Below are positions 44,552-55,880 of a stretch of DNA of 64,000 nucleotides, one piece after another. The DNA is from Dacryopinax spathularia (lineage: Eukaryota > Basidiomycota > Dacrymycetes > Dacrymycetales > Dacrymycetaceae): NCBI GenBank assembly GCA_037974965.1, contig JBBPFI010000003.1, positions 496,001 to 560,000 of the forward strand, written 5' to 3'. The notes under the pieces are model-generated. The model searched no databases. It worked only from the letters and a program-made list of their open reading frames with translations, and was not told the origin of the DNA. Position numbers and translations under genes: made by a program. The stretch's first letter is position 1. Each line of letters starts with the position of its first letter.

Positions 44552-46619
44552 TCATCGACCCTCAACCTTAACCCCCACCCCACCTCCCCCCGCTCCACCC
44601 AACCCGCCCAACCCCTCCCGCTTAACCCTCTCCTCAACCTCCATCTCCCTCAACAGCTCGTCCAAATCCGGCGAGACCACAAACCGTCTCTCTACGGGCC
44701 CGAGCGAGGTCATCTGTTTTGTAAGAGGGTCGATATGGACGACTTGTTCCAGGAAGGAGGTTTCCGAGGCGGGGTGGACCTGCGTGTATGCGTCATGCGT
44801 CAGCAACTCGCTCATCGACAATCTCTATGCCAAAACGGGACAGGAGGGGGGGGAAGACAGCACGGTCGGAGAGACGGTTGTGTAGAGTATTGGGGGGACA
44901 GCACGGTCGGAGAGACGGTTGTGTAGAGTATTGGGGGGAGGCGTACCTCCATGACGATCCCCTCGCCCAGCACGATCTTAACCCTCCCATTCGCAAAAAG
45001 CTCCATCCGCCCAATCACCCCGTCCACTTTCGGCGGAGCAGGCTTCGGCCCCCTCCCACCAGCATGGGCGGCGCCAAAACTAGGCTTCCGGTCTTCGGCC
45101 TTTATGCCCTCTCCTGAAAAACGGACCGTTTTCTCCCCCGCCTGCGTTCCTCCAGCTGCAGCAGCGCTCGGCCCAGCGCTCGTGGCACCGCCCGCCTGTC
45201 CCGGACCCGTATTCCCAGCGAGGGGTGCATCGACCATCTCCACATCCCCCTCTCCTTCCCCAGGGTCAGCCTCAGCCGGCTCAAAAACGGGAAACGGCCT
45301 CGGAAACTGAAACCAATACACCCTCTCCCTCCCCGCTTCCGGGTCCAGTTCCAGCCCTAGCGCACCGGGAGCAGGCTGGGGGAGGAGGAAAGCGGGGAGG
45401 AGGTCTTCTGCGTCTGTTTCTCCTTCGGCTGCTTCGGAGTCGGAGTCTGGTGGGCTGGGGTGGATTGATGTGGGGGGTTTGGAGGATGGGGAGGGAAGGG
45501 CGGAGGAGTGAAGGGAGGTGGTGGATGGTTCGGAGGGTTCGAGTTTCGCTGGATAGTACACATTCGTCAGTCCTGCTCCTATATTGCACAGCAAAGAAGA
45601 AGACAGAAATGCAGAGCTGCACTTACTTCGTATTTCCCCCATCCTCCCCAACCCCAGCGCCGGCTCCTGCGCTCGCTCTCGCTCGCGCTTAACCCTCTCC
45701 TTCCCCTTCAAAACCTTAACCCTCTTCAAACTACTCGGCGCACTCTCATCCAACCCCTCCACAGCATCCAAGTCAACAATCTCGACCTCCTCATCCGAGT
45801 ACTGTTCCGCCTCCGCCAGCACCAGTGCTGGCCTCTTCTGCAGGCCCAATCCCCCTACGGAGTGAGCGGAGGGGGTTGAGGAGGACGAGGGGTGCGAGGG
45901 GAGGGGGATGGGCCCGGGGCCGGAGGATGGGCGGGGGCGGGAGGAGGTGAGGAGGGCTGAGGGGCCGAGGGCGAAGGGACCTGAGGCTGTCATTTGTAAC
46001 TCGCCGCCTCCTCTGCCTGCGCCGGGGGGAGCGCCTCGTCCGCGACCACGACCTCGTTCGAAGGTTCCCCTCGTGGGTGCACTAGGACCAGGCGTGGGTG
46101 TTGGCTACAGGGTATCGTCAGCATAGGCAAGACCTCCAGGAAATAGGAATGCGTACAGGTTTGACATCTTCCGGCCTACATAGGACTCAAATCAGTCACG
46201 CGCTAAAGACAGTAGGAAAGAGAATGGACGCACTCCCTCTTCCCCCTAGCCACAGGCAGCTTAGGCATAAACTTCAACTTGCTCACTCCCGTCCTTGCCA
46301 GGTCCTCCGGCTTCCTCGCGAGATTTCCCGCTGTGGGTCTAAATGCTCCCGGACCATCCCGGAGAGTGCCTAGTGGGCGAGGGGCGGCTGGGGGGGCATT
46401 GGGATTCTGTGCTGAGGGTTGGGGGGTGGGACGGGTGGGTCGGGGGGTTGGAGGTGGAGGGTGGGTTGAGGATGTTGGGAGGGAGGTGGGGAGGGAAGAG
46501 GGGTTGGGTGGGGAGGCTGCTGTTGCTGTTGCTGTTGGTGTTGGGCGGGAGGGGGCGGCGCCGCGCGGTATGGCACGTCCTCGTCCTCTTCCGCGAGGAG
46601 CAGGTGGTGGTGCTGACAT
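44552..46619 (-). CDS. RPC53: RNA polymerase III subunit RPC4 (Rpc53)
   Basis: A multi-exon gene of about 580-600 residues. The start (MSAPPPAPRGRGRGRAIPRG) is Arg/Gly/Pro-rich, as in many RPC4 proteins, followed by KLKFMPKLPVARGKRE, which matches the conserved KFxPK block, and RGTFERGRGRGRG. The C-terminal domain is diagnostic: VDGVIGRMELFANGRVKIVLGEG, HPASETSFLEQVVHIDP, and MTSLGPVERRFVVSPDLDELL. In yeast this part pairs with Rpc37 in a TFIIF-like module used in initiation and termination. The last intron contains an exact 41-base tandem duplication. It is head to head with MED4, 314 bases away. Confidence 0.9.
44857..44938 (+). repeat. 41-base tandem duplication inside an RPC4 intron
   Basis: Two identical head-to-tail copies, 44857-44897 and 44898-44938, starting ACAGCACGGTCGGAGAGACG. 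It lies wholly within the last intron of RPC4, so it does not change the protein. Identity of the copies suggests a recent event. Confidence 0.85.
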
Positions 46620-46933
46620 TCTCTCCTATGTCTAACGCAGATAGTCAGATACCGCGGTAGGAGGAGTAAGAGTAGGAAGAGGAGGAGGGGAGGGACGGTT
46701 GGAAGTAGTCGTCGACCTAGTCAGGGACGTGCAGATAAATTGGGCGCTGGATCGGACCCTTTTGTTATTCATAGGGTTCGCGATGGGCGCTAACGTCTCG
46801 CCTCCCACCACCCACGGACAGCATCTCCATCACTTATACCCCAACTCAGTCTAGATCATCTACAACCTCCTTGACAACCCTCTGCTTCTGGAAATACCTC
46901 TACAATCAGCACCGCAGCGAGTAGGAAAGCAGG
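46620..46933. promoter_or_regulatory. Divergent promoter between RPC4 and MED4
   Basis: 314 bases separate the two start codons. A purine-rich tract lies on the RPC4 side. No clear TATA box. Shared promoter function is inferred from position. Confidence 0.4.
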
Positions 46934-48024
46934 ATGTCAGCCCTCAGCGACCCCCCTCTCCCCCACACACCCATGCGAGAAGCCCTCCTCAACCACCTCG
47001 ACCGTCTCTCAGAACTCACATTCGCCCTCTTCTCATCCCTCACAACCTCCATCTCACCCTCCCTCCCTCCCAACCCCTCCGACACTAATGACCCCGCCAA
47101 CCCCAACCCCGAACCCGGGACCGGAGAAGCAGCCGGGAAGCAGAACCAGCGAGTCCACCTAAGCTTGAGCGGAACGCATCGGATGCCCGACCCAACCCTT
47201 TTTCTAGCGGTGGACGAAGAGCTAGCTCGGACGCTACAAGGCGCGAGGCTGCACCAGCTGAGGTGGGGGGCGATCGAGCGGCTTAAGAGGGAGGTCTCTG
47301 AGCTTGAGGAGGAGATCCGGCGCGTTCTGGGTGTGCTGGAGGGAGGGGAGAGGGAGTTGGGGGAGATGCTGGAGAGGGGGGAGGAGGATGGGAGGGATAT
47401 TGGAAGGGCTAGGGAGAGTACGTCGCCTTCCCCTCTTTCTCTCTTTCTCTTTCTCTTCTCTTCCTCTGCGCTGTCCTGCGGCATCTTGCCTTGGCTGGAC
47501 GATAGGGCATGGGAGGGCGAGCAGGCTGAACGCTAACGCACGCTCAAACAGACCCAATCAAACTGCCAGACCTCCTCTCCTACGCCCAACACCTCGCACC
47601 ATTCACCTCTCTCCCCCCCTCTTTCCCGCCCTACCGTCTCTCCGACCCTTCCTCCTCCTCCTCAACCTCACACCCCGGCATCTCCGGCCCCGGACTGGCA
47701 GGAGGAGCAGACGAAGAAAAACAACCCTTCAACATGCACGCCCCGACAGCCGAGATGCTCCGCCGCGGCCGCTTAAACGCCGAGGGCGGAGGAGGAGGGA
47801 TAGGGGGCGTGGGGCGGGAAGGGGAGGTTGGCGTCCGTGCGTGCTCTTCCTATACTATACTCTTGCGGAGAGGGGGAGATGCTTACGGGAGAACAGAACA
47901 GGAACAGATCGGTTTGGGGGTGGAGGAGCAGCAGTCGGTTGTACCTGCTGGGCCGGGTGGGGGGAGGGAGAGGCCGAGGGCGCAGGAGGTGTTCGAGGAG
48001 CTGGACTTGAATTTGGATCTGTGA
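46934..48024 (+). CDS. MED4: Mediator complex subunit 4
   Basis: Three exons (46934-47417, 47552-47836, 47897-48024) give 298 residues. A helical N-terminus (REALLNHLDRLSELTFALFS) and a long coiled coil (LKREVSELEEEIRRVLGVLE) precede the MED4 signature: IKLPDLLSYAQHLAPFTSLP, then NMHAPTAEMLRRGRLNAE, which matches the usual 'YA..I..TTSAP ... P.P.E..MR.G.L'. MED4 belongs to the Mediator middle module with MED7, MED9 and MED31. An acidic tail (FEELDLNLDL) ends the protein. The reading frame is preserved across both introns only with the splice sites given. Confidence 0.87.
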
Positions 48025-48608
48025 AGCTCGTGCCCAGGTTTGGGCTAAGACCGCAGGACGTGAGTTGCTGTAGGGGTTTAAGGAAGTTGAGGAAGTCGGG
48101 GCGTCACCATAATGATGAGGTTGCTTGGGGGCAAAGGTGTATTATTACTATTTCTACTTTCCGGGTTTATGGGATGTGCGATCCTGGGATCCTGAGATGC
48201 AATGACATGTTGGCGATACCACCCAACTCTCCACAGCAGCGTCTGAACCGCTCTTCCTCCTGTATGTTTGGCATGATCTTCTAGTAAGAACATCCCGGTA
48301 CTAAACAGAAACAACCAACCAACGCAACCAGCTCGGAGAAAAGCCAACACCCAATTACCCAATATAGCCCATCCTCCGGACCTCCGACTCCGCGAACTCA
48401 GGGTCGGCCAACTCGGTCCGACGCCCTCTCCCCTCACTGTTCTGGTGCACGCTTCCCCGGTGGAGTCCCCCACGTCTGGGGAAGTCGGAAGGCGTTTAAA
48501 TAACCACCAGCAAAGCAGCCCAGCTGGCCCATCCCTCTCCTCCTCTCTATACCTTTCACTGTCTACCATCTTGGAACCGCACTAGAAAGTAAGAAAGAAG
48601 AGAGAAAG
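48025..48608. other. Intergenic region upstream of the oxidoreductase gene
   Basis: About 580 bases between two plus-strand genes. A 164-codon minus-strand frame covers much of it but has no motif and no plausible start. Taken as promoter and 3' region. Confidence 0.45.
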
Positions 48609-50186
48609 ATGGCAGCTGCAGTCCAATCCATCCTCGGTAGCAACAAGCAGCCCACGACGATCCGATGGGGCATTATTGGCGCAGGATGGATCTCGGGCTG
48701 TTTTGTGAGGGATATCGTGTTGGATCCTAAGACGTAAGTCTTCCTCAACCCCTCCCCCTTTCCCCACAACCTATCTCCACTTCTCGATCCATTCTCCGCC
48801 CTGCTGCTCCTGCTCTTTCGCCGTCCTATCGTTCTGCCGTCACGCTCGCCCACCGTCGCGCTTCTGCTCTCCCACTCTTGGAGAGATGGTGCGACTTGGA
48901 TGCTGATTCTCTACACGTAGGCGCGGCGTAGAAGACGTAATCCACAAATTCGTCGCCGTCGGCTCGCGCGACGTCGCAAAAGGCCGCGAGTTCGCCGAGA
49001 AGAACGCGCCGGGCGTCGCAGGCGTAAAAGTCTACGGGACGTACGAGGAGGTCGCTGCTGACCCGGAGGTGGACGCGATCTACGTCGGTGCGTCCCTCTT
49101 CCTCCTCCCTCTCCATCCCATCCCATCCCATCCCATCCCGTTCCCATTTCCGTGCTGTTCCGTCTTCGCTGAAGGAAGCACAACGCTGATGCTATCCGTG
49201 ATTTCATGGTTTTGCAGGCACCCCGCACACCTACCACTACGAACACTCCCTCATCGCCCTCAAAGGGAACAAACACGTCCTATGCGAAAAACCCGTCACG
49301 TCCAATGCAGCAGAATTCAAAGCCCTCGTCGCCTTCGCCAAGGAAAGGAAGCTCTTCTTTATGGAGGCGATGTGGACCCGGTTCCAGCCCGTGGCGGAGT
49401 ACGTCAAGGGGATTGTGGCCAGGGACGAGCTGGGGCCGGTCAGGCTCGTGCAGGCTGATTTGGCGGGGGATTTTAAGTTGGATCGTGTGTCGCCTTTTCT
49501 GCTTTTGATTCGATTTGTGGAGAGAGGCTGAATGGGTGTGGTAGAAATCGCGAAGACTCACAGGATCCTCGATCCCAAGCTGGGCGGTGGAGCCCTGCTT
49601 GATCTGTACGTCCTCTCTCCATCCATAGCCCAGTAAGACGACAGCGACTAAACCTCGCCACAGCGGCCCCTACCCCTTCGTCTGGCTCATCATCTCCCTC
49701 TTCGAGCACCCCTCCAACGCCTCCCGCCGTCCCACCTCCATCACCGGGTCCATGCTCAAAACCCCCCTGACGGGCGTAGACCAGAACACAGTAATAGTCC
49801 TCAACTTCGACCATCTCCCCGCCCAGGCCATCCTTTCCTGCTCCATCAACCTCCCTTCCCCGAGCCCGGCAGTCCAGATCCGTTGTGCCAATGGCACAAT
49901 CACGATCGACCCCCCGATCTATAAACCTACGAGCGTCGTAGTCCAGGAATTCGCGCCGGGGACGAGTAATGTGGTCAGTGAGAGGAAGAAGGTGTTTAGG
50001 TTTGAGGGTGGCGGGTGGCATTTCCAGGCGGATGAGGTGGCGCGCTGTGTTGCAAGTGGGAAGACGGAGAGCGAGGTGTGGACGCTGGAGAAGACGTTGT
50101 TTGAGATGGAGGTGTTTGATGAGGTTAGGAGGCAGGGGAAGTATGTCTTCCCGCCGGGGGTGGAGAAGGTTACGGTTTTCCCTTGA
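48609..50186 (+). CDS. Gfo/Idh/MocA oxidoreductase (dihydrodiol / D-xylose dehydrogenase type)
   Basis: Five exons of about 390 residues. The Rossmann fold opens with TIRWGIIGAGWISGCFVRD (GxGxxx nucleotide-binding loop), followed by VAVGSRDVAKGREFAEK, GTPHTYHYEHSLIALKGNKH, and the catalytic-lysine motif VLCEKPVTSN. Then come FFMEAMWTRFQP and GGGALLDLGPYPFVW, which are typical of the subgroup containing animal dimeric dihydrodiol dehydrogenase and fungal NADP-dependent D-xylose 1-dehydrogenase. The substrate cannot be told from sequence; a sugar or small diol is likely. The first ATG precedes the conserved start by 19 residues. No signal peptide, so probably cytosolic. Confidence 0.88.
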
Positions 50187-50422
50187 GCGCAGGCGAGCGA
50201 AGCGAGCCAGTGGGCGTGACAGCAAGCAAGCGAGCGAGGTCGAGTGACTGATTGACATGCGTTTTAGTGGAAACTTGAACTCCGTACAGTGGGAAATGTA
50301 TCAAGCAGATTAAGACTACAATGAGAATGATTGTACAAGGTGTCCGCAATACAGCTCCTAGTGCTCGCGCATAGTCGTGGGAAAGTGAGAGGACGGTTCA
50401 CAATTCGGATGTGTGTCATAGG

Positions 50423-51103
50423 TCAGAGGTAGAACTCCGGCTTCTTAGCGTTTATCCCATACTCGCCGAGAGCAGCACTAAGGTCGTCCATCGTCAGTAC
50501 CGTTCTGGTGCGGTCGTTCTGCCCGCGCATGTCAGCATGCTATCATTCAAGGGGGATGTGGAATAATGAGACACGTACCCGAGCGGATGTCCCAGCAAGA
50601 CCGGTCGCTTTCAGCCTACTGGGCGCAGCGTTCGTCCGTATCCTCGCGTGCTGGAAGGCGTCCGAGGCGATATCCGCAACGAACTTCTGAGCAGCGAGGG
50701 AGATGAGACGTTTCCTATCCCGTACACCCGTCAGCGCCGCACCAGCAGCTACACGAGCCTGAGCTGGAGAAAGGGGACGTACAAGCGAACATCATGGCAC
50801 TCAAACCCCACCTGCTGTAAATAATAATCCGTCACCTCCGCCGGGATCTACACCCTCCTCAGCTGCCTTACTACCGCACAGCAAGGGAGGACGTACGAGT
50901 GGCTCATACTCATCAAGCATGAGCATAAACTCCGCCAACGTCCTATCCTTCCGCGCAAGCTCTTCTTCCCTCCTTGTATGGGCTTGACTGGGGCCGGCAG
51001 CGGCATTATCCTGCCCTCCTCCTGCTGGGTTGGCGCTGGATCCAGCAGGGACGAGCTGGGTTGAGGTGGATGCTTCGGGTTGGGGGGTTGCGCCGTCCGA
51101 CAT
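50423..51103 (-). CDS. TAF10: TFIID/SAGA subunit TAF10
   Basis: Four exons (50897-51103, 50783-50847, 50579-50714, 50423-50518) give 167 residues. After a disordered N-terminus the histone fold is nearly family consensus: LAEFMLMLDEYEPL, IPAEVTDYYLQQVGFECHD, RLKRLISLAAQKFVADIASD, and LTMDDLSAALGEYGINAKKP ending EFYL. TAF10 pairs with TAF3/TAF8 in TFIID and with SPT7 in SAGA. The second exon is only 65 bases. It is tail to tail with the oxidoreductase gene, 236 bases apart. Confidence 0.95.
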
Positions 51104-51773
51104 TTGAGCTGACCGTCGTCGTTGTCGAGCAGTGGGCGACTGAAGTCGAAGTCAGGGACGCGAGAGTGGCGCGAAAGAAGTGAGAGGCGTGACCTGCCCT
51201 GAGGCGCGGACCCTTTTCACGCAAACGAGCAGCACTTTTCAGCGCGTCTCTCCCTCCCTCCTCTCTCTCCTCTCTCTCCTCGCACTCTCCTCATCTTGCT
51301 CGACTCCTGCTCCTCTCGTCTCGGCTGTTTCTTGTGGATTGTAGAGATGGTATATGATGATGATGGTTAGTACCTGGTTCGGTTTATGTCATTCGAATGA
51401 TGCCTTGAGGCATTTGGCTTTATGCGGCTCCTGCCGCACTGCAGAAACCTATCTCAGCTACCTACAGGGCATGGTCGTTCCGACCGTGTCCTGCTTTGTC
51501 TGACTCTTCTTGTCTCAACACATATCTCATCGATCTCTTGCTGACCTTTACTTCAGGCCGATACTTGTTACTGTGCGGTGGAACTCGTGGAGTAGGTTGG
51601 GCGTGGATGTGCTCAGCACATGTATTTTGCTATATACGTCGTATTGTACCACAAAAGTGAAGAAATTTTATCGTCCCCGGGAATCAGTCCGCCCTCCTGG
51701 TATCTTCCTCAGGCCGCACCGTCCAAAGCTCAAGCCGACAAGTTCCAAGCACCTAAGCACTAAGAACTACGCA
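51104..51773. other. Intergenic region between TAF10 and the RhoGAP gene
   Basis: About 670 bases holding the TAF10 promoter and the RhoGAP 3' region. Contains a pyrimidine-rich tract at 51240-51300 made of CTCTCC/CTCCTC repeats. No coding sequence supported. Confidence 0.45.
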
Positions 51774-54700
51774 CTAAGAACTATCCTCCCCCTCATCCCC
51801 ACTCAGCCCACTCCTCCCATCCCTCTTCGCAAACAGCCCCGCGGCCGCCCTGCCCCCTTTCCTCCTGGGCGCATACTCACTCGCATCTACCGGTCCGTGC
51901 GGGTGCGCTACGGCCACGTCGGAGGAAGCGACCTGTTCGGCCGATACGAGCCTGCTCCTGCCCCCAGCTGGGGTCGCCCGTGGGCCTCGGGTACGGGATG
52001 TCCGGGCTGTGGAGAGCTCCCCCGAGCGGTTGCGCGTTAGGGTAGAGGCGCTCCGGGTTATGGGCTCGTCTTCGTTTATGAGGGCTGAGACGGCCGGTGA
52101 GGGAGGTATGGCGGGTGACGCGGGCACTGCGCTCTCGGGCCGTTCGTCTGAGGTTCCCTTCGCAGCAGGGGTGGTCTCGATCGCGGGAGGTTCTGGTGCA
52201 GGAGGCTTGGGGCTAGGAACGGGCGTGGGGCGCTCAACTGCGATTGTTGGCGTGCTGGCGTCTGCTTCCTCGTGATCTTGAGTAACTTCATGATCATGTT
52301 CCGGCTCCTCAGCAGTAGTAGGTTTCTCCTTCTCCGGCGTAGGAGGTACAACGTCCGTCCTCACGTTCACCCTGAACGGCTCGTCCTCCGGGGGCGAAGC
52401 CGGCGATGGGAAATCTCCCCTGGAAGGACTAGCGTTCCTCGACCTCGGGCTGCGCAATAACATCTGCGCGTGCAAGAGCTTCTGCTGGTCTTCGTTCCCG
52501 TTTAGGCTGCTGCGGGAGAGACGCTGGTCCACCAGCGCGGTCCGTTTGCGCGTGGGCTGGATTCGCGAGGTCGCGCCGGATTCGCGTTGCTTGCGGGAGA
52601 TGATGGGGGGTAGGATCGTGCTGCTTTGGTTGAGCAGGTCGATGAAGAAGAGCGTGGGGTGGCGGTCTTGGATCGAGAGCTCGTTTTCGTATTTGGGTCG
52701 CAGAATAGCTGCGTTGCTGTCAGTACCTATCTCATCGACCAATTGAATGCATGCATACCTCGTCCAAGGGATAATGCAAGCTTCGTCTTGTAGACATCAT
52801 CAGGCTCCTCCACCTTGGTATTATCGATCAACCTAGCGAACACCTTCAGTACCCGGCCACCAGCTCATTGTACAAGGTCGCTCACCCCTTCAGATGGCTC
52901 ATAAGCGCATCAAGCGTCTGCAAATACACCCTCGGTAAATGTCCCAACACCCTCGTCAGATCCTCCGTATGATCAGCACTGTTCTGTTCCGCCCCAGCTC
53001 CCACTAACGACCCGTCAACACGCCGTCTCCTAACAATGGAGGTATTACATACCAGACGGGTAAATCTTCCGCACTTCTTCCCAGCCTTCCCAGGAGCCGA
53101 GAGGGGGGTTCATCTCCAATAGCCAGAGCTTGACCGTCCCTGCCAGAACGGGGGCGTCAAATCGCGCTAAGAGGTCGAGCGGGGGCGTGTCGTCTGGCAG
53201 GAACCTGTTCAGGCTGTCCCTCAACTGGTGGATGTTTCCTAGAGGGACATCGTAGATCCAGGTCCGGCGACGTTCTGCGACTGCGTCAGCGACAGCATAG
53301 GATAATGCAGGAGAAGGATGTACCATCGTCGGTAGCAAGCTTCTTGTATGCTTCGTCCAGCCCCGTCAACAGACCCGTAAGAACGCCAGGAACAGCAGGC
53401 TTGTCCCTCTGCTCTTCCATCCCCGCCCTGAGGGCGTTCCACCCACCCTCACCAGCCCAATTACCGAGATCAATGCCGAATGACACGCTCCCAGGGCCGA
53501 CATGTGCCACCGATTCGTATACGTGGGCTGTAGGACGGAACGGACCAGTTCGGTATCGCTCGATCAGGGCAGTCAGGTCCGCCTCAGGCTTGTAGGTGGC
53601 GATAAGCGTCGAAGACCTCTCGAACGACGCTTGCAGTGCTGACGACAGCGTCGAAAGAGTGCCCTCGTACTGCAGCAGAACAGTCTTGATAGCCCTCAGT
53701 CTCTCCACTTCCCAGCTCTGCAGGACCTTCAGCCCATGCTCGATCCTCTCCTCCAGATCCAACCTCTGCTTGTCCAGGTTCCGGACTGCGGTCGCATACG
53801 CGTGATCGGCCTTATCGGCTTCGGCCCGCATCCGCTGGATACGGTCGTTCGTGTTCCCTCCCAGTGCGGAGGAGATGTACGAGGCAACTGTGCCGGAGCG
53901 CTTGACGAGTGAGCTGGCGCTTGAGACGAGCGTGGGGGAGGAGACGCTCTCGTTGTCTGTTTCTTCAGAGAGCATGAACGCTTTGGGACGGAATTGGTAG
54001 AATGCTTCTTTGCTCGGCTCGAACTTATTCCCTAGAACGGAGTCAGTCAACACTGGAGCGATAGTGTAAATCACGCATACCGATTGCGCCTACCCGCCTC
54101 CAGACACCAATTTCTTCACCCAGATCACGAGCCGCATCCTCAGCAATGTCCAGACTGCCACCAAAGGCCTCCACGTTCTCCCTCAGCCACTTGGTGATAT
54201 CCTCGCCAGTAAAGCATTCATCATACTCGCCAATAATCGGCACCCGGACACTCTGCATCGGCAATTCGGCCCTCGCACGAGCAAGCAGGGCAGACACCGT
54301 AACAGGTGTAAAGGCAATTCCGGCAAGGTAGATCGGTTCCTGCCCGCTGCTGGCTTTCGCAGGTGTGAGCGGGACGTCAATACTCGCTTGCCGGTTAGGA
54401 GAAGCTTGGGTCTGGATAGTAGGTGATTCCTTCATCTTCCCCTTTTCTTCGGCTGTGTACCGAGGTGTCGAGGGCAGGTCTTTTTCTTCTTCGTCTTCTT
54501 TAACGCCGGTAAGCTTGGAGGGAGCCATCTTCTCCCGCAGGCGTTGCTGGATGCGGTCTGTCACGGTGCCTGTGCGCTTGATCGAGCCAGTGGGGGAGGC
54601 GGTGAACTTCTCGCTGATCTCGCTCGTGGGGGCGAATTTGGCGCTGCGGTGCTGTTAGCCATCCGTGCGGATTTCCAGAGCATGCTAACGTACTCATCCT

Positions 54701-55354
54701 CAGCCTCATCTGCCGCTCGCGTCTTGGTGATATATTGATGCTTCAACTTGGCCACCTATACGAAACGTTGAATACACTCTTTGCCTCGCCTTATGACGGT
54801 GATCCGTACCTCAGCAGACGACTGCTCATACGACTTCACCGCCCCATCCAACAAATACTCCCTACTCTCCTGGATCCTACTCGCATGCGCCTCCGCCCAC
54901 TGCTCAAACGGATTCAAGACGATCGTCTCCAGATCCCTCGCAACAGCACCATGCGCGACCTCGCCCTGGATCATCGATTCGCGCTGGAGGCCGCGGAAGG
55001 CCATGAGCAGGGAGGCGCCATCGTCTTTTCCGAAACCGGCGCCTCGGGGACCGGTGAGGGCGGGGTTTGTGAGGGTTGTTGAGATTGCTCGTTCGGCGGT
55101 GATGCGGGCCTGGTCGACATCATTCAGTATTTCGTCCTCGCATGAGGTGAAAGCAAACGGCGACTCACCTTGATGAAGTTGATTATCTCAGAATTCTCCT
55201 CGACACCCTACATGACGCATCAGACGAAGGCGCCTCGTCGCACATATGTTGAACGAACCTGCTGCAGCTTCCCGTAGAGCACATCAAGTCCTCTCCGGTA
55301 ATCCTGCGTCCAAAACGAGTTGGAAAAGGACAGAGGAAGCGTGACGACAGGCAT
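51774..55354 (-). CDS. F-BAR, DEP and RhoGAP protein (Rgd2-like)
   Basis: A gene of roughly ten exons and about 1,000 residues. The F-BAR domain begins at the first residues (MPVVTLPLSFSNSFW, then YRRGLDVLYGKLQQ) and is split by a DEP domain (IIGEYDECFTGEDITKWLRE), then resumes in a second coiled-coil half (DRIQRMRAEADKADHAYATA). The RhoGAP part reads IYDVPLGNIHQLRDSLN, ARFDAPVLAGTVKLWLLEM, LPRVYLQTLDALMSHLK, KTKLALSLGRAILRP. The C-terminal third is Ser/Pro-rich and disordered. Fungal proteins with this layout (yeast Rgd2) act on Cdc42/Rho at sites of membrane curvature and polarised growth. Where standard RhoGAP domains have an arginine finger (GIYR), this one reads IYDV, so catalytic activity is in doubt. 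The start is fixed by the F-BAR beginning. Confidence 0.85.
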
Positions 55355-55880
55355 GGTCGATTTCCGTGTAGGGTCTTGTTGGAGATGAGGAGTGCGTCAC
55401 CAGGAAGGCTGATGAGCTGTCGACCAACAACGCAGAAACAACTTGAAGTCAATGGACAAGTCGCCTCAACCAGCTCTATATTTGTCCAACGCGAGCGGTT
55501 CAGCTGTGTAAATGTTGAATGATGGTCTCCAAGGGCCTTGCAGCCAGGGGTAGCGTTCTGTAACGTCAGTATGCCGGCGTGAACGGACTGGAATGCGTCG
55601 AGGCGACCGTGGGACGCAATGCGGGAGGCGCTTCCGGTGGCGCAGCCTCTGAGCTCCAACAGCAAACAGCATGAGCCTTGGCCTGAAGACGCCAGGGTCC
55701 AGCATGGCATCACCAATTGACGGCGCGCGCCGCAGGCACGGGCACCTGCCAAACTTTTGATAGACGCCCTTTTCCGCTTGCTGCCCTGCCCTTATCTATC
55801 TTTTCCCCCTGGTACCTCGCTTCACTCTACGTTTTATTTACTTACAAGGACCTTGCTAAGATAACGATCGAGTTACGGAG
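55355..55880. promoter_or_regulatory. Divergent promoter between the RhoGAP gene and HPT1
   Basis: 526 bases lie between the two start codons, which point away from each other. A 189-codon minus-strand frame crosses the region without motif. No distinct element seen. Confidence 0.4.
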
